This document shows positions 53,493 to 64,000 of a stretch of 64,000 bases of DNA, piece after piece. A program made the translations under genes and the position numbers. The notes under the pieces were generated by a model, which made no database searches, was not told where the DNA came from, and worked only from the letters and a program-made list of their open reading frames with translations. Position 1 is the stretch's first letter, and the number at the start of each line of letters is the position of its first letter. The DNA is from Fulvia fulva (taxonomy: Eukaryota; Ascomycota; Dothideomycetes; Mycosphaerellales; Mycosphaerellaceae): assembly GCF_020509005.1 (NCBI RefSeq), contig NC_063022.1, forward strand, positions 868,001 to 932,000. The letters run 5' to 3'.

Positions 53493-55803
53493 GGAGGCGT
53501 AGAACGTATATAGGGAGGTATACTAGTAGATAAAAGCTATAATACGAAGGGAGAAAGTAGTCGGCTAGAGGGCTATAGTGGAAGAAATCGCCGGCAAGCT
53601 AGAGAGGATATAGAAGCTAGCGAAATGGGCCCGATAGGACCCTATATAGGGCCCCTCCTTCTCTATCCTAGCGCTATAATCGCCTAGTAGCCCGGTTAGC
53701 GACCCCGAGGCCAAGGCGCGTCTACTAGCTAGCAAGTTCCTCCCGCCCCTAGTCGAGGCTAATCTAAGCGACATAATTAGCTCTACTCCCCTAGCCCCTA
53801 GTATCGCGGTCCGATAGGAGGTGTCCGAGGGAGAAGTTGCCGCTATACTAAGGAAGTTGCCGGCGAAGAAAGCCCCGGGGCCGGATAGGATCCTAAACGA
53901 GCTACTAAAGAAGTGTAGAGATCAACTAGCCCTAGTAGTTATAGCGATCTTTAACGCCTGCCTATAGACCGGATACCACCCGATAGCTTTTAAACAATCG
54001 ACGATAGTGGTCCTACGTAAGCCGTAGAAGGAAGACTATACGTAGGTAAAGTCGTACCGCCTAATTACGCTCCTTAACACTCTTAGGAAGGCCCTTAAGA
54101 AGCTAGTTATAACGAGACTCTCCGAGGCGGTAGAGGAACACTCCCTACTCCCGGACACCTAGATAGGTACGCGCCTATAGCGATCGACGCTATCCGCGAT
54201 AGAACTTATCACCTCTTAGGTAAAGGCTATCTAGTATAAGAATAGGGACAAGGTGGCTTCCTTACTTAGCCTAGACATATCGGGAGCCTTTAACTACGTA
54301 TTATACCCGCGGCTACTCTATATCCTAAGGTCGAAAGGACTCCCTAAGTAGCTTATTAACTTCGTACGGTCCTACCTCTAAAACCGTAGTACGTCGATCC
54401 TAGTCGGCTAGTATAGAAGCCCTTTTCAAGTAGTCTATACTAGAATCCCGTAAGGCTTAACGCTAGCACCTATTCTGTTCCTCTTCTTTATAGCGACGCT
54501 GCTCCTAGCCCTAGAATCCCAGAACACCGCTGCGAGCGGCTTCGTAGACGATACAAACATCCTAGCGTAGTCTTCCTCGACTAAGGAGAACTGTAGGCTA
54601 CTAGAAGAGAAGCACAAGATCTACGAGGACTAGGCTAGGAGGCACGGGGCTCGGTTTGCCCTAGAAAAGTACAATCTGATACACTTTACGCGCCGGCCAC
54701 GGTTCTATAATATATAAGCTTCTATCTAGATATAGGGGCACACGACTAACCCGGCAAATTAGCTTAGGATCCTCGAACTATAGGTAGACCCGGCGCTACG
54801 GTAGAGGAAGTACGTATAGGCAATATTACGGAAAGCTAAACAGAATATAGCATTATACTAGAGGCTCACTACGTCTATATAGGGGGCGGACTTCCGGTAG
54901 TTACGACTTCTATATACGGCTATTATACGGCCAGTCCTTACCTATAGTAGCCAAGTATAGTCCTTAGGCGAGAGGGCCTACCTATCGAAGGGACTCGTCG
55001 CGCCGCTAGCGAAGATCTAAAACCAATGCCTAAGGAAGGTCACCGGGGCATATAAGTCGACACTAATAAGGATGCTTAAGTACGAGACCGCTATACCGCC
55101 GATCGACCTATATATCTAGGGACTACGGACCTCCTACTTAGGCAAGTCGGTATAGTACCTAGTATAGAAGGTCATCGCTAGTACAGTCGTAAGGGCCCGC
55201 GAATTAGTACTAGCGTATAAGGGCATTCGACCCGGAAACGAGCCGAACTACCGGGTAAGGGACGAATAGCTAGTAATATAATAGGAAGGTAAAAAATTGT
55301 TTATAGAGCAACTATAGAAAGAGAGGTGGAACAACTAGGTTGTAGGGTATAGTAGACGCCCTTAGCTAGCGGGACAACCTAAGGAATAGTTAGCTACAAA
55401 ATCCGCGGTCAAGTACCCCCCGAAGCTTATCTACTAACCCCTTACGAGGATATAGAGTAGTATAGCAACCTAACTACGAAGCGAACACATCGGCCTCTAG
55501 GGGTACCTATTATAGAGGAAGGTTCTAGGATACACGAATACTAGCTGCCCCTACGGCTATCGCTCCTAGAACGTACGGTACGCACTCCTCGTCTATCCGA
55601 GGTGGTCGCTAGGAAGGGGGGAGTAGATAGTAAAGGCGAGGAACCGGACGATTAGGGCACTTCTTAATAACGCTAAGGACCTACGGCGTATTACGAACTA
55701 GATACTAGAGAAGGGCTGGCTAGAATAGTACCGCCTAGTAGGAGTAGTATAGGAAGAGAGGACACGACGTAGCGCGACGAGACCGGCTAGGAGCGGGGGC
55801 TAA
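53493..55803 (+). pseudogene. LINE copy 3 ORF2 remnant (RT only)
   Basis: The endonuclease and the ORF1/ORF2 junction are gone. RT keeps the APGPDRILNELLKK block near 53872 and FVDD at 54541-54552. The C-terminal Cys/His motif is near 55545, and the natural stop TAA is at 55801. It has the same undeleted CCCC run as copy 2 at about 53703. Confidence 0.75.
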
Positions 55804-55990
55804 CGGGGTAGTGACATAGACTACGTACGTTTAGAGGGAAAGCTAAACTAGATAAGGAGTAGTTAGGGGCGGGAAGGGTTTTCACCTATTCGGGTTTCCC
55901 TTTATATATAACAATAGATATTTACCTATATAGGCCGGATAGGGTCCTAGAATAGGGGAATGACAAATCTATCTATCTATATATATTGCT

Positions 55991-56197
55991 TCGTATAGAT
56001 ACTCCCGTATATCGCTCATTCTCTTTACGAAAGCGTCGGCCGATTATATATTAAACTTCTACTTAGCGGGTATTGCTCGGATCGGAAGGTCTAGCTCGCC
56101 GTCTACGTATCGCGGTAGTTTACCGTAGTTAGCTATAAATAGTAACACTCCCGTGCTTTTAGATACTCTGTTATTAGCTATAAATTCTCCTAGCGGT
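55991..56197 (-). pseudogene. M2 integrase core, distal piece
   Basis: Continues M2 upstream of LINE copy 3. The minus strand reads NNRVSKSTGVLLFIANYGKLPRY, the conserved stretch after the integrase catalytic core of Ty3 elements. It ends abruptly at the LTR of element C. Confidence 0.75.
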
Positions 56198-56716
56198 TGT
56201 TAGGGCGAGAGCCTAGCCTATAAGATAAAAGAGTAAAAGCGAGAATATAGGTACGAAGTATAGGTATAAAGGGTATAGTATAATTCCTATATAAAACGAA
56301 AGACGAAGAAAGTAAGAGAGGCCTAGGGAAGGCTAGATATTTATATATGACCCTCACGAGTACGTGTCCCCGTATTAATAGGGCTAACCCGTACGAAGCC
56401 GCGCTTAGTAGCTTTACTTAAAACCTTATTCTAACCTGCCCTACGTTCCGAGTCTTCTACGTACTTCTTCTAGGGTCTAGCGTAGTTACGGGTACTCGCG
56501 GGAGCGCCGTAAGTTATATAGTTACGAGCCGAAGTGAATCTATTAAGGTTTAGTAGAGTAGTAAATTTAGAGGGCTAGGTCCCGTAGTAAATATTACGGG
56601 GTAGATAATTCTTAGCGCTTATACACTAAGCTAGACTTTCACTTCTTAACGACTTCTAAGCACTCTAAGGCTCTTCTGTCCCTACCTTCTATATACTCTA
56701 TAGGGAGACTATAATA
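56198..56716 (-). repeat. 3' LTR of element C
   Basis: 519 bp, long form (includes the 77-bp block lost in D), ending ATAATA where D has ATGACA. Confidence 0.92.
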
Positions 56717-56826
56717 GTAGCCCCCCCGAACAAAGCTAAGTTCCTAAGAAGCCGTAGTAGTTCTATATATCGAGGATGTTTAGCTTTAGTACTAGGCCTA
56801 GGCCTAGTATTATAGTCGATATACTA

Positions 56827-59800
56827 TTAGTAAGCCCCGTCGAAGAGCTTAGATTCGAAGAGCCTACCGATATTAACTTCTAGGCCGTCTACGCGGGCGT
56901 AGTATTCTTCGATTACTGAACGATTAAAGATAATATATTAGATAGGTTCCTATAAGGTATCCTACTTAGGGCAACCTTACTATTTGACTTTATACTTAAT
57001 CGGCGGTAGTCCTTTAACGTCGTTAGGCTCTACGCGGATTCCCCGGATCTTACGGACGGTATAGTCGTTAGAAGGTAGGTTAATAGGCTCGTCGACTTCT
57101 ACTTTATCGGGAGGACCTAGTATATCTTAGTTTTAGTTCGGGAATAGGTCCTTAGCCGACGGCCGAAGGCGTACGGGATAGAAGACGTTATAGATCTTTA
57201 TATTCGTAGGAAGAGCTAGACGGTAGGCGTATAAACTTATACGCTCGGTAATCTTAAAAGGACCTAGGTTCTTCTAGCTCAGCTTCTTAGAGGGGCGGTC
57301 CGTCTTAATGTTCTTAGAGTTAAGGTAGACTATATCGCCTACTTAGTAGTCGGGAGCTAGCTAGCGACGACGATTAGCTTAATCCTCGTAGATTGCTTAT
57401 ATATCTACTATTTCGTCGTAGACTTCTTTATAGATCTATAAGAGTATAGTAGCGAACTCGTCTACTACTTACTCGTTTACGTCTTCGGTAGGCGGGAGAG
57501 GCTCTTCTAGTTCTATACCTATACGAGGGTAGTAACCTCTCGTAGTATAGAAGGGAGAGTAGCTAGTAGTCTCCGAGTCCTAGTTACGAGTAGCGAACTC
57601 TACCGTAGGGATATACTAAGGCCAATCCTTCTAGTAGTAGTCGACGAAGTAACGAAGGACCTACTCGAGGATAGCGTTCGTAATCTCGGTCTAGCCGTCG
57701 GTCTATAGCTAAAAACTAGTCGAGAGGTTATACTTGATACCTAGGATAGTATATAGACGCTTCTAGAAGTAAGAGATGAACTAGGTGTCTCTGTTAGAGG
57801 TAATACTATCCGGGAGGCCTTAAAAGCGCTAGACGAATTCGTAGAATAAGCGAGTAGTCTCCTTTACGGTTATACTCTAGTACGGGATTATATACCGGTC
57901 CTTAGAGTAACGGTCTACGATTACTAGAAGGGCCTTTACTTTTACGCCGCTAAAGGTCTTACCGTAAGGAAGATCGGTAATAAAGTCTATAGTAATGTGC
58001 TTCTACGGACGATTAGGAGCCGGGAGAGGGTATAAGAGACCGTAGGGGCGGTAGCGGTTAGCTTTAGCTCTTCGGTAAGTAGCGTAGTTTAGTACGTAGC
58101 GGCGGACGTCCTCCTAGGAATACGGCTACTAGTAATACCTAGCGAGGAGCTTATAGGTCTAAGCTACGCCTAGGTGACCCCTAGAGGCGGAGTCGTAGAC
58201 GATTTAAAGAATCTTAGCTCGGATATTAGAGCCTTCGGGCTACGGTACGTAAAGCTTCTTACGGAAGTAGACGATACCTTCCTAGAGCTCGTACTCGGAT
58301 AGCGAGAAGCCCGGGAATGTCCTCGCGCTAGATTTAAGGGCCTAGACTAACTCTTAGGCGTCTAGGTCGGTATCGTACGCTATTCGTACTCGTACTATAA
58401 TGCCTTTAGGTTACTCCTTATTATTAAACCCCTTAAAGTCTAATTCGGATTAGCCGTCGGTCGTTACTAAGCCCTCTTTATCGTCGTTCAAGTCCTTAGC
58501 GTCCGAGGCGTATTCTTTAGGCTCGGATTCATTATCACTCTTATTAAGGTAGGTAAGAGCGAGCACGAGAGTAGTAAAGGAAGCGGCGAGCGTAAGCTAG
58601 CCGTTCGATAGGTACTCTCGAAGCTCGGAAGAGAGGTTATACTCTTTAATAACTTGTTACTCTACGATTTACTAGCCCCCTCTTCGATCAACTAGAGAGT
58701 TACTAGGGCGGCGGGTAAGGGCGTCGGCTATCGAGTTGGCCTTACCGGGCGTATACGAGATCACAAAGTTGAACCGGAAGAGGAACTCGCTCTAGCGGGC
58801 CTAGCGACGATTAAGTAGCTTACTCTTTAAAAAGTAGACGAGGTTCTTATAGTCGGAGCTTACTTAGACGGGTATAGTAGAGCCTTCGAGCTCGGGGCGC
58901 TACTTATTAAAAGCTTTAATAATAGCGAGAAGCTCTTTATCGTAGATCTCGTAGTTATACTCCGTAGCGGTCATCTTCTTAGAGAGGAAGGCGATAGGTA
59001 ACTAGGGAGATTTAGGCGAGCGGCGTTATAGTAGGACACCGCCTACTACGCCGTCGGATACGTTAGTCTCTATACGGGTTTCTAGTTCGAAATCGAAGTG
59101 CTATAGAAGCGGGTTCTTAATAAACTTCGCTTTAAGTAAGTCAAAAGCCTCCTAGTATTCGTCGGTCTAGGCAAACTTCTTACCCTTACGCGTAAGCTTC
59201 GTTAAAGGGCGTACTACGCCCGAGAATACGTAGATAAAGCGGCGGTAGAAGTTAGTAAAGCCTAGGAAACCCTAGACCTCCTTAACGTTCATAGGAGTAT
59301 CCTATTCGACGATAGCGTCGATCCTCTCTTAGTCTATCTTAATGCCGTCTACGGTAATAATTAAACTAAGGAACTTGACTTCGGTCTTCTTAAACTCGTA
59401 CTTATTGATATCGAGCTATAAGCCGGCGTCTACGAGCTTCTAAAGGACCTTATAGACGTACTCGCGGTGCTCCTCCTAAGTCTCGCTATAGACTAGGATG
59501 TGGTCGATATAGGTAGTATAGAACTGATCGAGGAACTCCTAAAGGGTGTCGTTAATAAAGTTCTAGAAGGTACTAGGCCCGTTATAAACGCCGAAGGGCA
59601 TAACGAGGAACTCGAATAGCCCGTAGCGAGTACGGAAGGCTATAAGATACTTATATCCTTCTACTATTCGTAACTTGTTAAACGTAGCGATAACATCGAG
59701 CTTAGTAAAGTACTTGGCCTTAGAGAGGCGCTCGAGCGTCTCCTAAATCAACGGTATTAGGTAGCGGTTCTTCTTTATAATAGCGTTTAAGCCTCGGTAG

Positions 59801-60796
59801 TCTACGTAGAAGCGTAGACTACCGCCGGGCTTCTTAACGAACATAACGGGACTACTAGCGCTAGAACGGCTCGCTCAAATAAACCCCTTCTTCTAGTTCT
59901 CTTCGAGGTATCTCTTAAGGACGATAAGCTCTTCTCGGGACATCGGATATAGCGGTCCGAACGGTATCTCTATACCTTCTTCTAGCTTAATCTTATAGTC
60001 GTAAGGGCGATAAGGAGGCAGCTCGTCTACGGCTTTAGTATCGAATACGTAGAGGATTTAGCGTACCTAAGGAGGGACCTTCGTAGTAGGGTCGGTAGGT
60101 ATACGCTTCTTGTCGAGCTTCTCGAGGGCGATGTCAATATCGCGGAGAGAGGCGGCGAAGACTTAAGCTTTAGGCTACTTAGTAGTAGTAGTAAAGGTAG
60201 CGGCGTTTACCTAGAAGATCTTAGTATACTTAGGACCGCGCTAAGGCGGCGGAGAAGGCGGAGGTACCGGAGGAGCTCCTAGAGGGAAGCTAATAGTAAG
60301 GGAAGTCTAGTCGATAATAGGTTAGTATCGTCTAAACTAGGAGAGGCCGAGGATAAACTTCTAATACGGTAGGGACGTAAGGAAGCTAGTGATCGACATA
60401 CGCTTACCTCCGAGGGTGATTAACGTGTATATAATATAAGTAATCTTACTAGTAGTAGTCTCCGTACCGTTAAAGAGTTTAAGGGTACGAGGGTACTTTA
60501 GTTCCTAGGGTTCGAGGTTAAGAGAGGCCGCGAGTTTATAGTCTATAAAAGACTTGCCTAGTACGCTAGTGTCTATAAGAGTAAGATTAGAAGAAGAGAG
60601 TTTCTTTAAGCCGATATTTATATTCGTAACTAACGGTTTATAAGCGTAGTCCTTGCCCGTCTCGTCGTATAGGTCTAGCTATACTATATTGATCCTCAAC
60701 TTCTTTCCTCTCTTTACTTTCGGTAAACGTTATTCTTAGTCTTTATCGCGTCGATAAGGAAGACCTAGGCTTTTTCCTACTTAGCGGGAGTAGTAG
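56827..60796 (-). pseudogene. element C pol
   Basis: Same gene as pol of D, shifted by 12916. RT active-site text near 59497-59511 now reads through GATGTGGTC (one Asp altered to His). The second integrase Asp is Asn, as in D. Nearly every Gln and Trp codon is a stop. No open piece of note remains. Confidence 0.85.
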
Positions 60797-61925
60797 GAGT
60801 AGGCTCGATAGCGCCGATAGCGCCGCGAATCGGGTTATAGGCGTTACGGGTAGCGAGCTACGGATAGTTAACTACGATATAGCCTAGACCGCCGTAGTAG
60901 GTATAGAGTCCGGCCTAGCGACGGCGAAGCTTCTCTTCGGGAGTAAGCTTACCGTTAACGAGGCCCTAGACTCGAGGGACGGCGGCACTAGCGCTAAGAT
61001 CTATAGCGTTACCTATAGAGACGGGAGGGAGAGCCGTAGGAGCGGCGGCGCCTAGTAGAGTAGCGAAGTAGTTTCCGGGACTACGAGGCTAACGACCTTA
61101 AGAACGGGAAGCGAGGAGAGAGGCGGTATATTTTATATTAGAGTCGAGGCGCTAGTAGGTCTCGACGAGCTTACGGAAGCTTATAGTACCGACGTCCTTA
61201 TCCTCGAGGGCTCGAAGAAGCTCTACTAATAAGCTACGGCGGAGAGTACTCTTCTTAGTCTCCTCGTTATAGCCGGTAAACCCGATGTCGCGGTTAAAGG
61301 CCGCGAGGTACTCGGCAAAGCTCTTGTTCTTCTAGAGGAGGTTATAGATAGCGTTCTAGGCGGTAGCCCTACGGTCTAGATCACTAAAGGTAGTACGGAG
61401 GTCCTATATTAAGGTAAGGACGTCCGGGCAGCCGATAGTCTACGTAGCGTTATCGATATAGTATTATCCCTAAGCCGCGGCGTCTCCCCGAAAGAGGGAG
61501 AAGACGTATATAACCTTGTCCTTCTCTTACGGAAAGTGGTCGGTATTAGCTAATAGCTTAATAGTAAGCTATGTCTTAAATGCCTTAAACTTACTCTTAT
61601 TACCGTCGAACTCGTCTAGGTCGTTAACCTTCTTAGAGAAGTACTAGCGGCGGTTATCGTCGGCGTACGGGGCGAGGTTCTAGAAGGTGTTTATAATACC
61701 TTAAAGGTATATTACTTAGTTGTTTACTTACTCGACCTACTAGGCGGTCTCGCGGAAAGAGGAGACGGTACGGTTAATAAGAGCGTAGGCGGTGTCGGGG
61801 TTAGCGTTTACCTAGGTACCGAAGGTAGCGGCGTTCGAGAAGGGGATATTAGCCTACTTACTAAAGTAGAATACAGTGTCTTAGTTATCGAGGTTGACAC
61901 CTCTATCGGTAGCGTAGTTACCTAT
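60714..61925 (-). pseudogene. element C gag
   Basis: Counterpart of D gag (47798-49009). The start ATG position is mutated and the zinc knuckle has Cys-to-Tyr changes. Length is unchanged relative to D. Confidence 0.85.
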
Positions 61926-61967
61926 AAGGATAACTCGAGTAGTTAACGGTTTATTAGTCTTTCGTAA

Positions 61968-62486
61968 TGTTAGGGCGAGAGCCTAGCCTATAAGATATAA
62001 GAGTAAAAGCGAGAATATAGGTACGAAGTGTAGGTATAAAGGGTATAGTATAATTACTACACAAAACGAAAGACAAAGAAAGTAAGAGAGGCCTAGGGAA
62101 GGCTAGATATTTATACGCGACCCTCGCGAGTACGTGTCCCCGTATTAATAGGGCTAACCCGTACGAAGCCGCGCTTAGTAGCTTTACTCAAAACCTTATT
62201 CTAACCTGCCCTATGTTCCGAGTCTTCTACGTGCTTCTTCTAGGGTCTAGCGTAGTCGCGGGTACTCGCGGGAGCGCCGTAAGTCACATAGTTACGAGCC
62301 GAAGTGAATCTATTAAGGTTTAGTAGAGTAGTGAATTTAGAGGGCTAGGTCCCGTAGTAAATATTACGGGGTATATAATTCTTAGCGCTTATATACTAAG
62401 CTAGACTTTCACTTCTTAACGACTTCTAAGCACTCTAAGGCTCTTCTGTCCCTACCTTCTATACACTCTATAGGGAGACTATAACA
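61968..62486 (-). repeat. 5' LTR of element C
   Basis: 519 bp, TGTTAGGGCGAG...ACTATAACA, partner of 56198-56716. Confidence 0.92.
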
Positions 62487-64000
62487 CATGTCCTCTATAG
62501 GTTACTAGGTCTTAATATCCTCCTCGTTCTAATATCTAGCCTATTTCACCTTATACTATATATCTACCTTACGCTTATACCCCTTCTTTACCTTGCCTAC
62601 CCGCTTACGGGTATATATATTAAGGATCTTTTCTACCTCGTATATATACGTAGGTACTACTACTATATCGGCTACTATATTAGCCTCGGTAGTATTAGGT
62701 TCGATAGTTATCGGTAGTAGTGGCGCTAGATACTACCCTTTAAGTAGTAGGAAATCGGGGTGGTCGGCTCGTTATAGTAGTAAGGTATAGAAGTAGTTAT
62801 TAAGTCCTACTAGAGCGTCTAATAGTTTTAGTCGATAAGAGAGTCTAGCCGGTATAACTTCCGTGATCTAGTAAGAGCCGGCATATCTCCTATCTAGCTT
62901 CTTAGATAGTCAAGTCGTACGGATGTTCTTAGTACTAAGATACACCTAATTACCTACCTTATAGTCTAGAGGAATGCTTCGGTAGCGGTTTGCTACTTCT
63001 ACTTAGAGAGCTTATAATATTCGTATATTCTCTTAAAGGTGCTTATAAAGCTCGTAAATTCGACGTATAAAGGTTTCTACTAATTGCGTATCTAGTCGCT
63101 AGAGAGTAGTTAGTCCTCCCTCCTTTCTAGCGTTTGGGTCAACTCGCTCTATAAACTTAGGGTTATAGCCTAAGGTAGCGTAGAACGGCGACACACTAGT
63201 AGTCTTAGACAGGTGATTATTAATCGCGAACTAAGCAAGGCATAGCCATTCTACCTAGTTATCCTATGCCTTATTAGTGAATATACGAAGATACTGTTCT
63301 ATTGCCTAGTTAGTAGGATCTGACTATCTATTAGTTTCTAGGTGATATAAAGAACTTAGCTTACGATTTGTACGGAGCATCTTATAGAGTTTCTTCTAGA
63401 AGGTAGTAACCTACTACTTACTACGGTCTGATATAATAGTGTTAGGAAAGCCGCGCCGATAGAATATATATTTAAGGAAAAGCCTTGCCGTATTCTATAC
63501 TATTATTACGCTAATAGGGATCAGCTCGACTTCCTTAGTAAGCCTATTAGTAACGATTATAATGTTGTTATAGACTATACCTTTAAGAGTACTATCTAGG
63601 AGCCCGATAACAAAGTCGACTACAATATATTTCTAAGGCCGATCTAGCATAGGAAGTGGCTATAATAATCCTAGTGGCTAGGAGTATAGAGATTTTGTTA
63701 TACGGTAGGTATAGTAATTTGCGGTATATCTACGTACGGATCTCGCTAATCTAGGCTAGTAGAATTTACGTACTACGAGTTTGTAAGTACGAGCTCGTCC
63801 TAGATAGCCTACTACTAGAGCGTTATAGTTTATCTTAATTATCCTAGTCTATAAGGCTTAGTCATTTAGTACCTATAAGCTCTAGCCGTCGTATTAATTT
63901 CGAATATATAGTAGGTCGCTATCTACTTTATAGTGGACTAGGTAAATCTTCGCTCTCTATAGTAGTATAGGAGTACGGTCTTTCTATAGGTCCTTAATCG
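62487..64000 (-). mobile_element. Ty3/gypsy relic M3 (partial: integrase and chromodomain)
   Basis: Minus-strand Ty3 fragment that runs off the right edge. Its left end lies in a chromodomain, cut by the LTR of element C. Sequence differs from M2, so it is a separate element. Confidence 0.75.
62487..64000 (-). pseudogene. M3 integrase-chromodomain pseudogene
   Basis: On the minus strand, from the right: integrase core with IIIVTNRLTKEVELIPI near 63570-63520 and IISDR near 63440 (second catalytic Asp kept), the C-terminal module VYLSTKNIRTT near 62950-62900, then a chromodomain-like YKVKQARYQNEEDIKTQ near 62560-62510 (stops read as Gln or Trp). Stops are RIP-type. The text between 63700 and 64000 should be the integrase zinc-finger part but is too degraded to align by eye. 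Confidence 0.7.

Larger units (their letters stand above)
52227..55977 (+). mobile_element. LINE copy 3, internally deleted
   Basis: Same family as copies 1 and 2, inserted in M2 with a 13-bp duplication TATATATATTGCT (52214-52226, 55978-55990). Its 5' leader matches copy 1 and not copy 2. About 1.2 kb is missing at 53493, where text equal to copy 1 position about 5878 jumps to about 7080. The ATCT-repeat tail is at the 3' end. Confidence 0.9.
50889..56197 (-). mobile_element. Ty3/gypsy relic M2 (partial, split by LINE copy 3)
   Basis: Minus-strand Ty3 element made of 50889-52226 and 55991-56197, joined across LINE copy 3 whose 13-bp duplication sits in the integrase. Only the integrase C-terminus, chromodomain and 3' end remain. 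The 5' side is lost at 56198, where element C begins; the far side of C does not continue it. Confidence 0.75.
56198..62486 (-). mobile_element. Ty3/gypsy element C, heavily RIPed sister of D
   Basis: 6289-bp element with 519-bp LTRs (56198-56716, 61968-62486). The internal part is 5251 bp, the same length as in D, and positions map with a constant offset of 12916. Nearly all differences are C-to-T or G-to-A at CpA/TpG sites. Flanking pentamers are GCGGT and CATGT, so there is no target duplication, and the flanks belong to different elements (M2 left, M3 right). Confidence 0.92.

Noticed and set aside
62593..62790. Plus-strand open frame of 65 codons near the right edge
   Set aside because: It overlaps the M3 chromodomain region on the other strand and shows no start context or domain.

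Overview
The window looks like a transposon graveyard from a filamentous ascomycete (Pezizomycotina). I see no host gene, tRNA, rRNA or CRISPR array. Almost all of the 64 kb can be assigned to retrotransposons or one DNA transposon. Most copies carry the footprint of repeat-induced point mutation (RIP): C-to-T changes at CpA on both strands, so CAG and CAA become TAG and TAA and TGG becomes TAG, while CpG survives. Reading those stops as the ancestral Gln or Trp gives long recognisable polyproteins. The species cannot be named from this.

Layout. 1-3280: minus-strand Ty3/gypsy relic (M1) running off the left edge. 3281-4447: internally deleted Fot1/pogo-type DNA transposon with TA duplications. 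4609-9566: LINE copy 1 (+). 9567-14190: a second LINE family (-). 14191-15366: Ty3 fragment Q (+). 15367-27659: copia A (-), containing a solo Ty3 LTR (19592-20111) and the longest LINE copy (copy 2, 20327-26151). From about 27660 to 50758 lies a Ty3 element P (+) split twice: by an intact copia element (29025-34559) and by copia B (-, 38445-50212). Copia B in turn contains Ty3 element D (-, 43358-49494). 50759-56197: Ty3 relic M2 (-) with LINE copy 3 inside (52227-55977). 56198-62486: Ty3 element C (-), a heavily RIPed sister of D. 62487-64000: the C-terminal part of another Ty3 element, M3 (-).

The nesting gives a relative clock. P, Q, M1, M2 and M3 are oldest. Copia A and B, C and the LINEs came later. 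Element D, the solo LTR and the intact copia came last, and these three carry the fewest RIP-type changes. The intact copia has matching 5-bp duplications, LTRs differing at 2 of 233 positions, and one uninterrupted 1508-codon gag-pol frame with all catalytic residues visible, so it may be mobile.

The points most worth a second look are: whether Ty3 element D moved when its template already carried RIP-type changes; a mosaic patch shared by D and its ruined sister C; the initiator-tRNA-Met anticodon-loop primer site of both copia families; a perfect palindrome in the intact copia LTR; mismatched flanks around element C; and exchange of the LINE 5' end.
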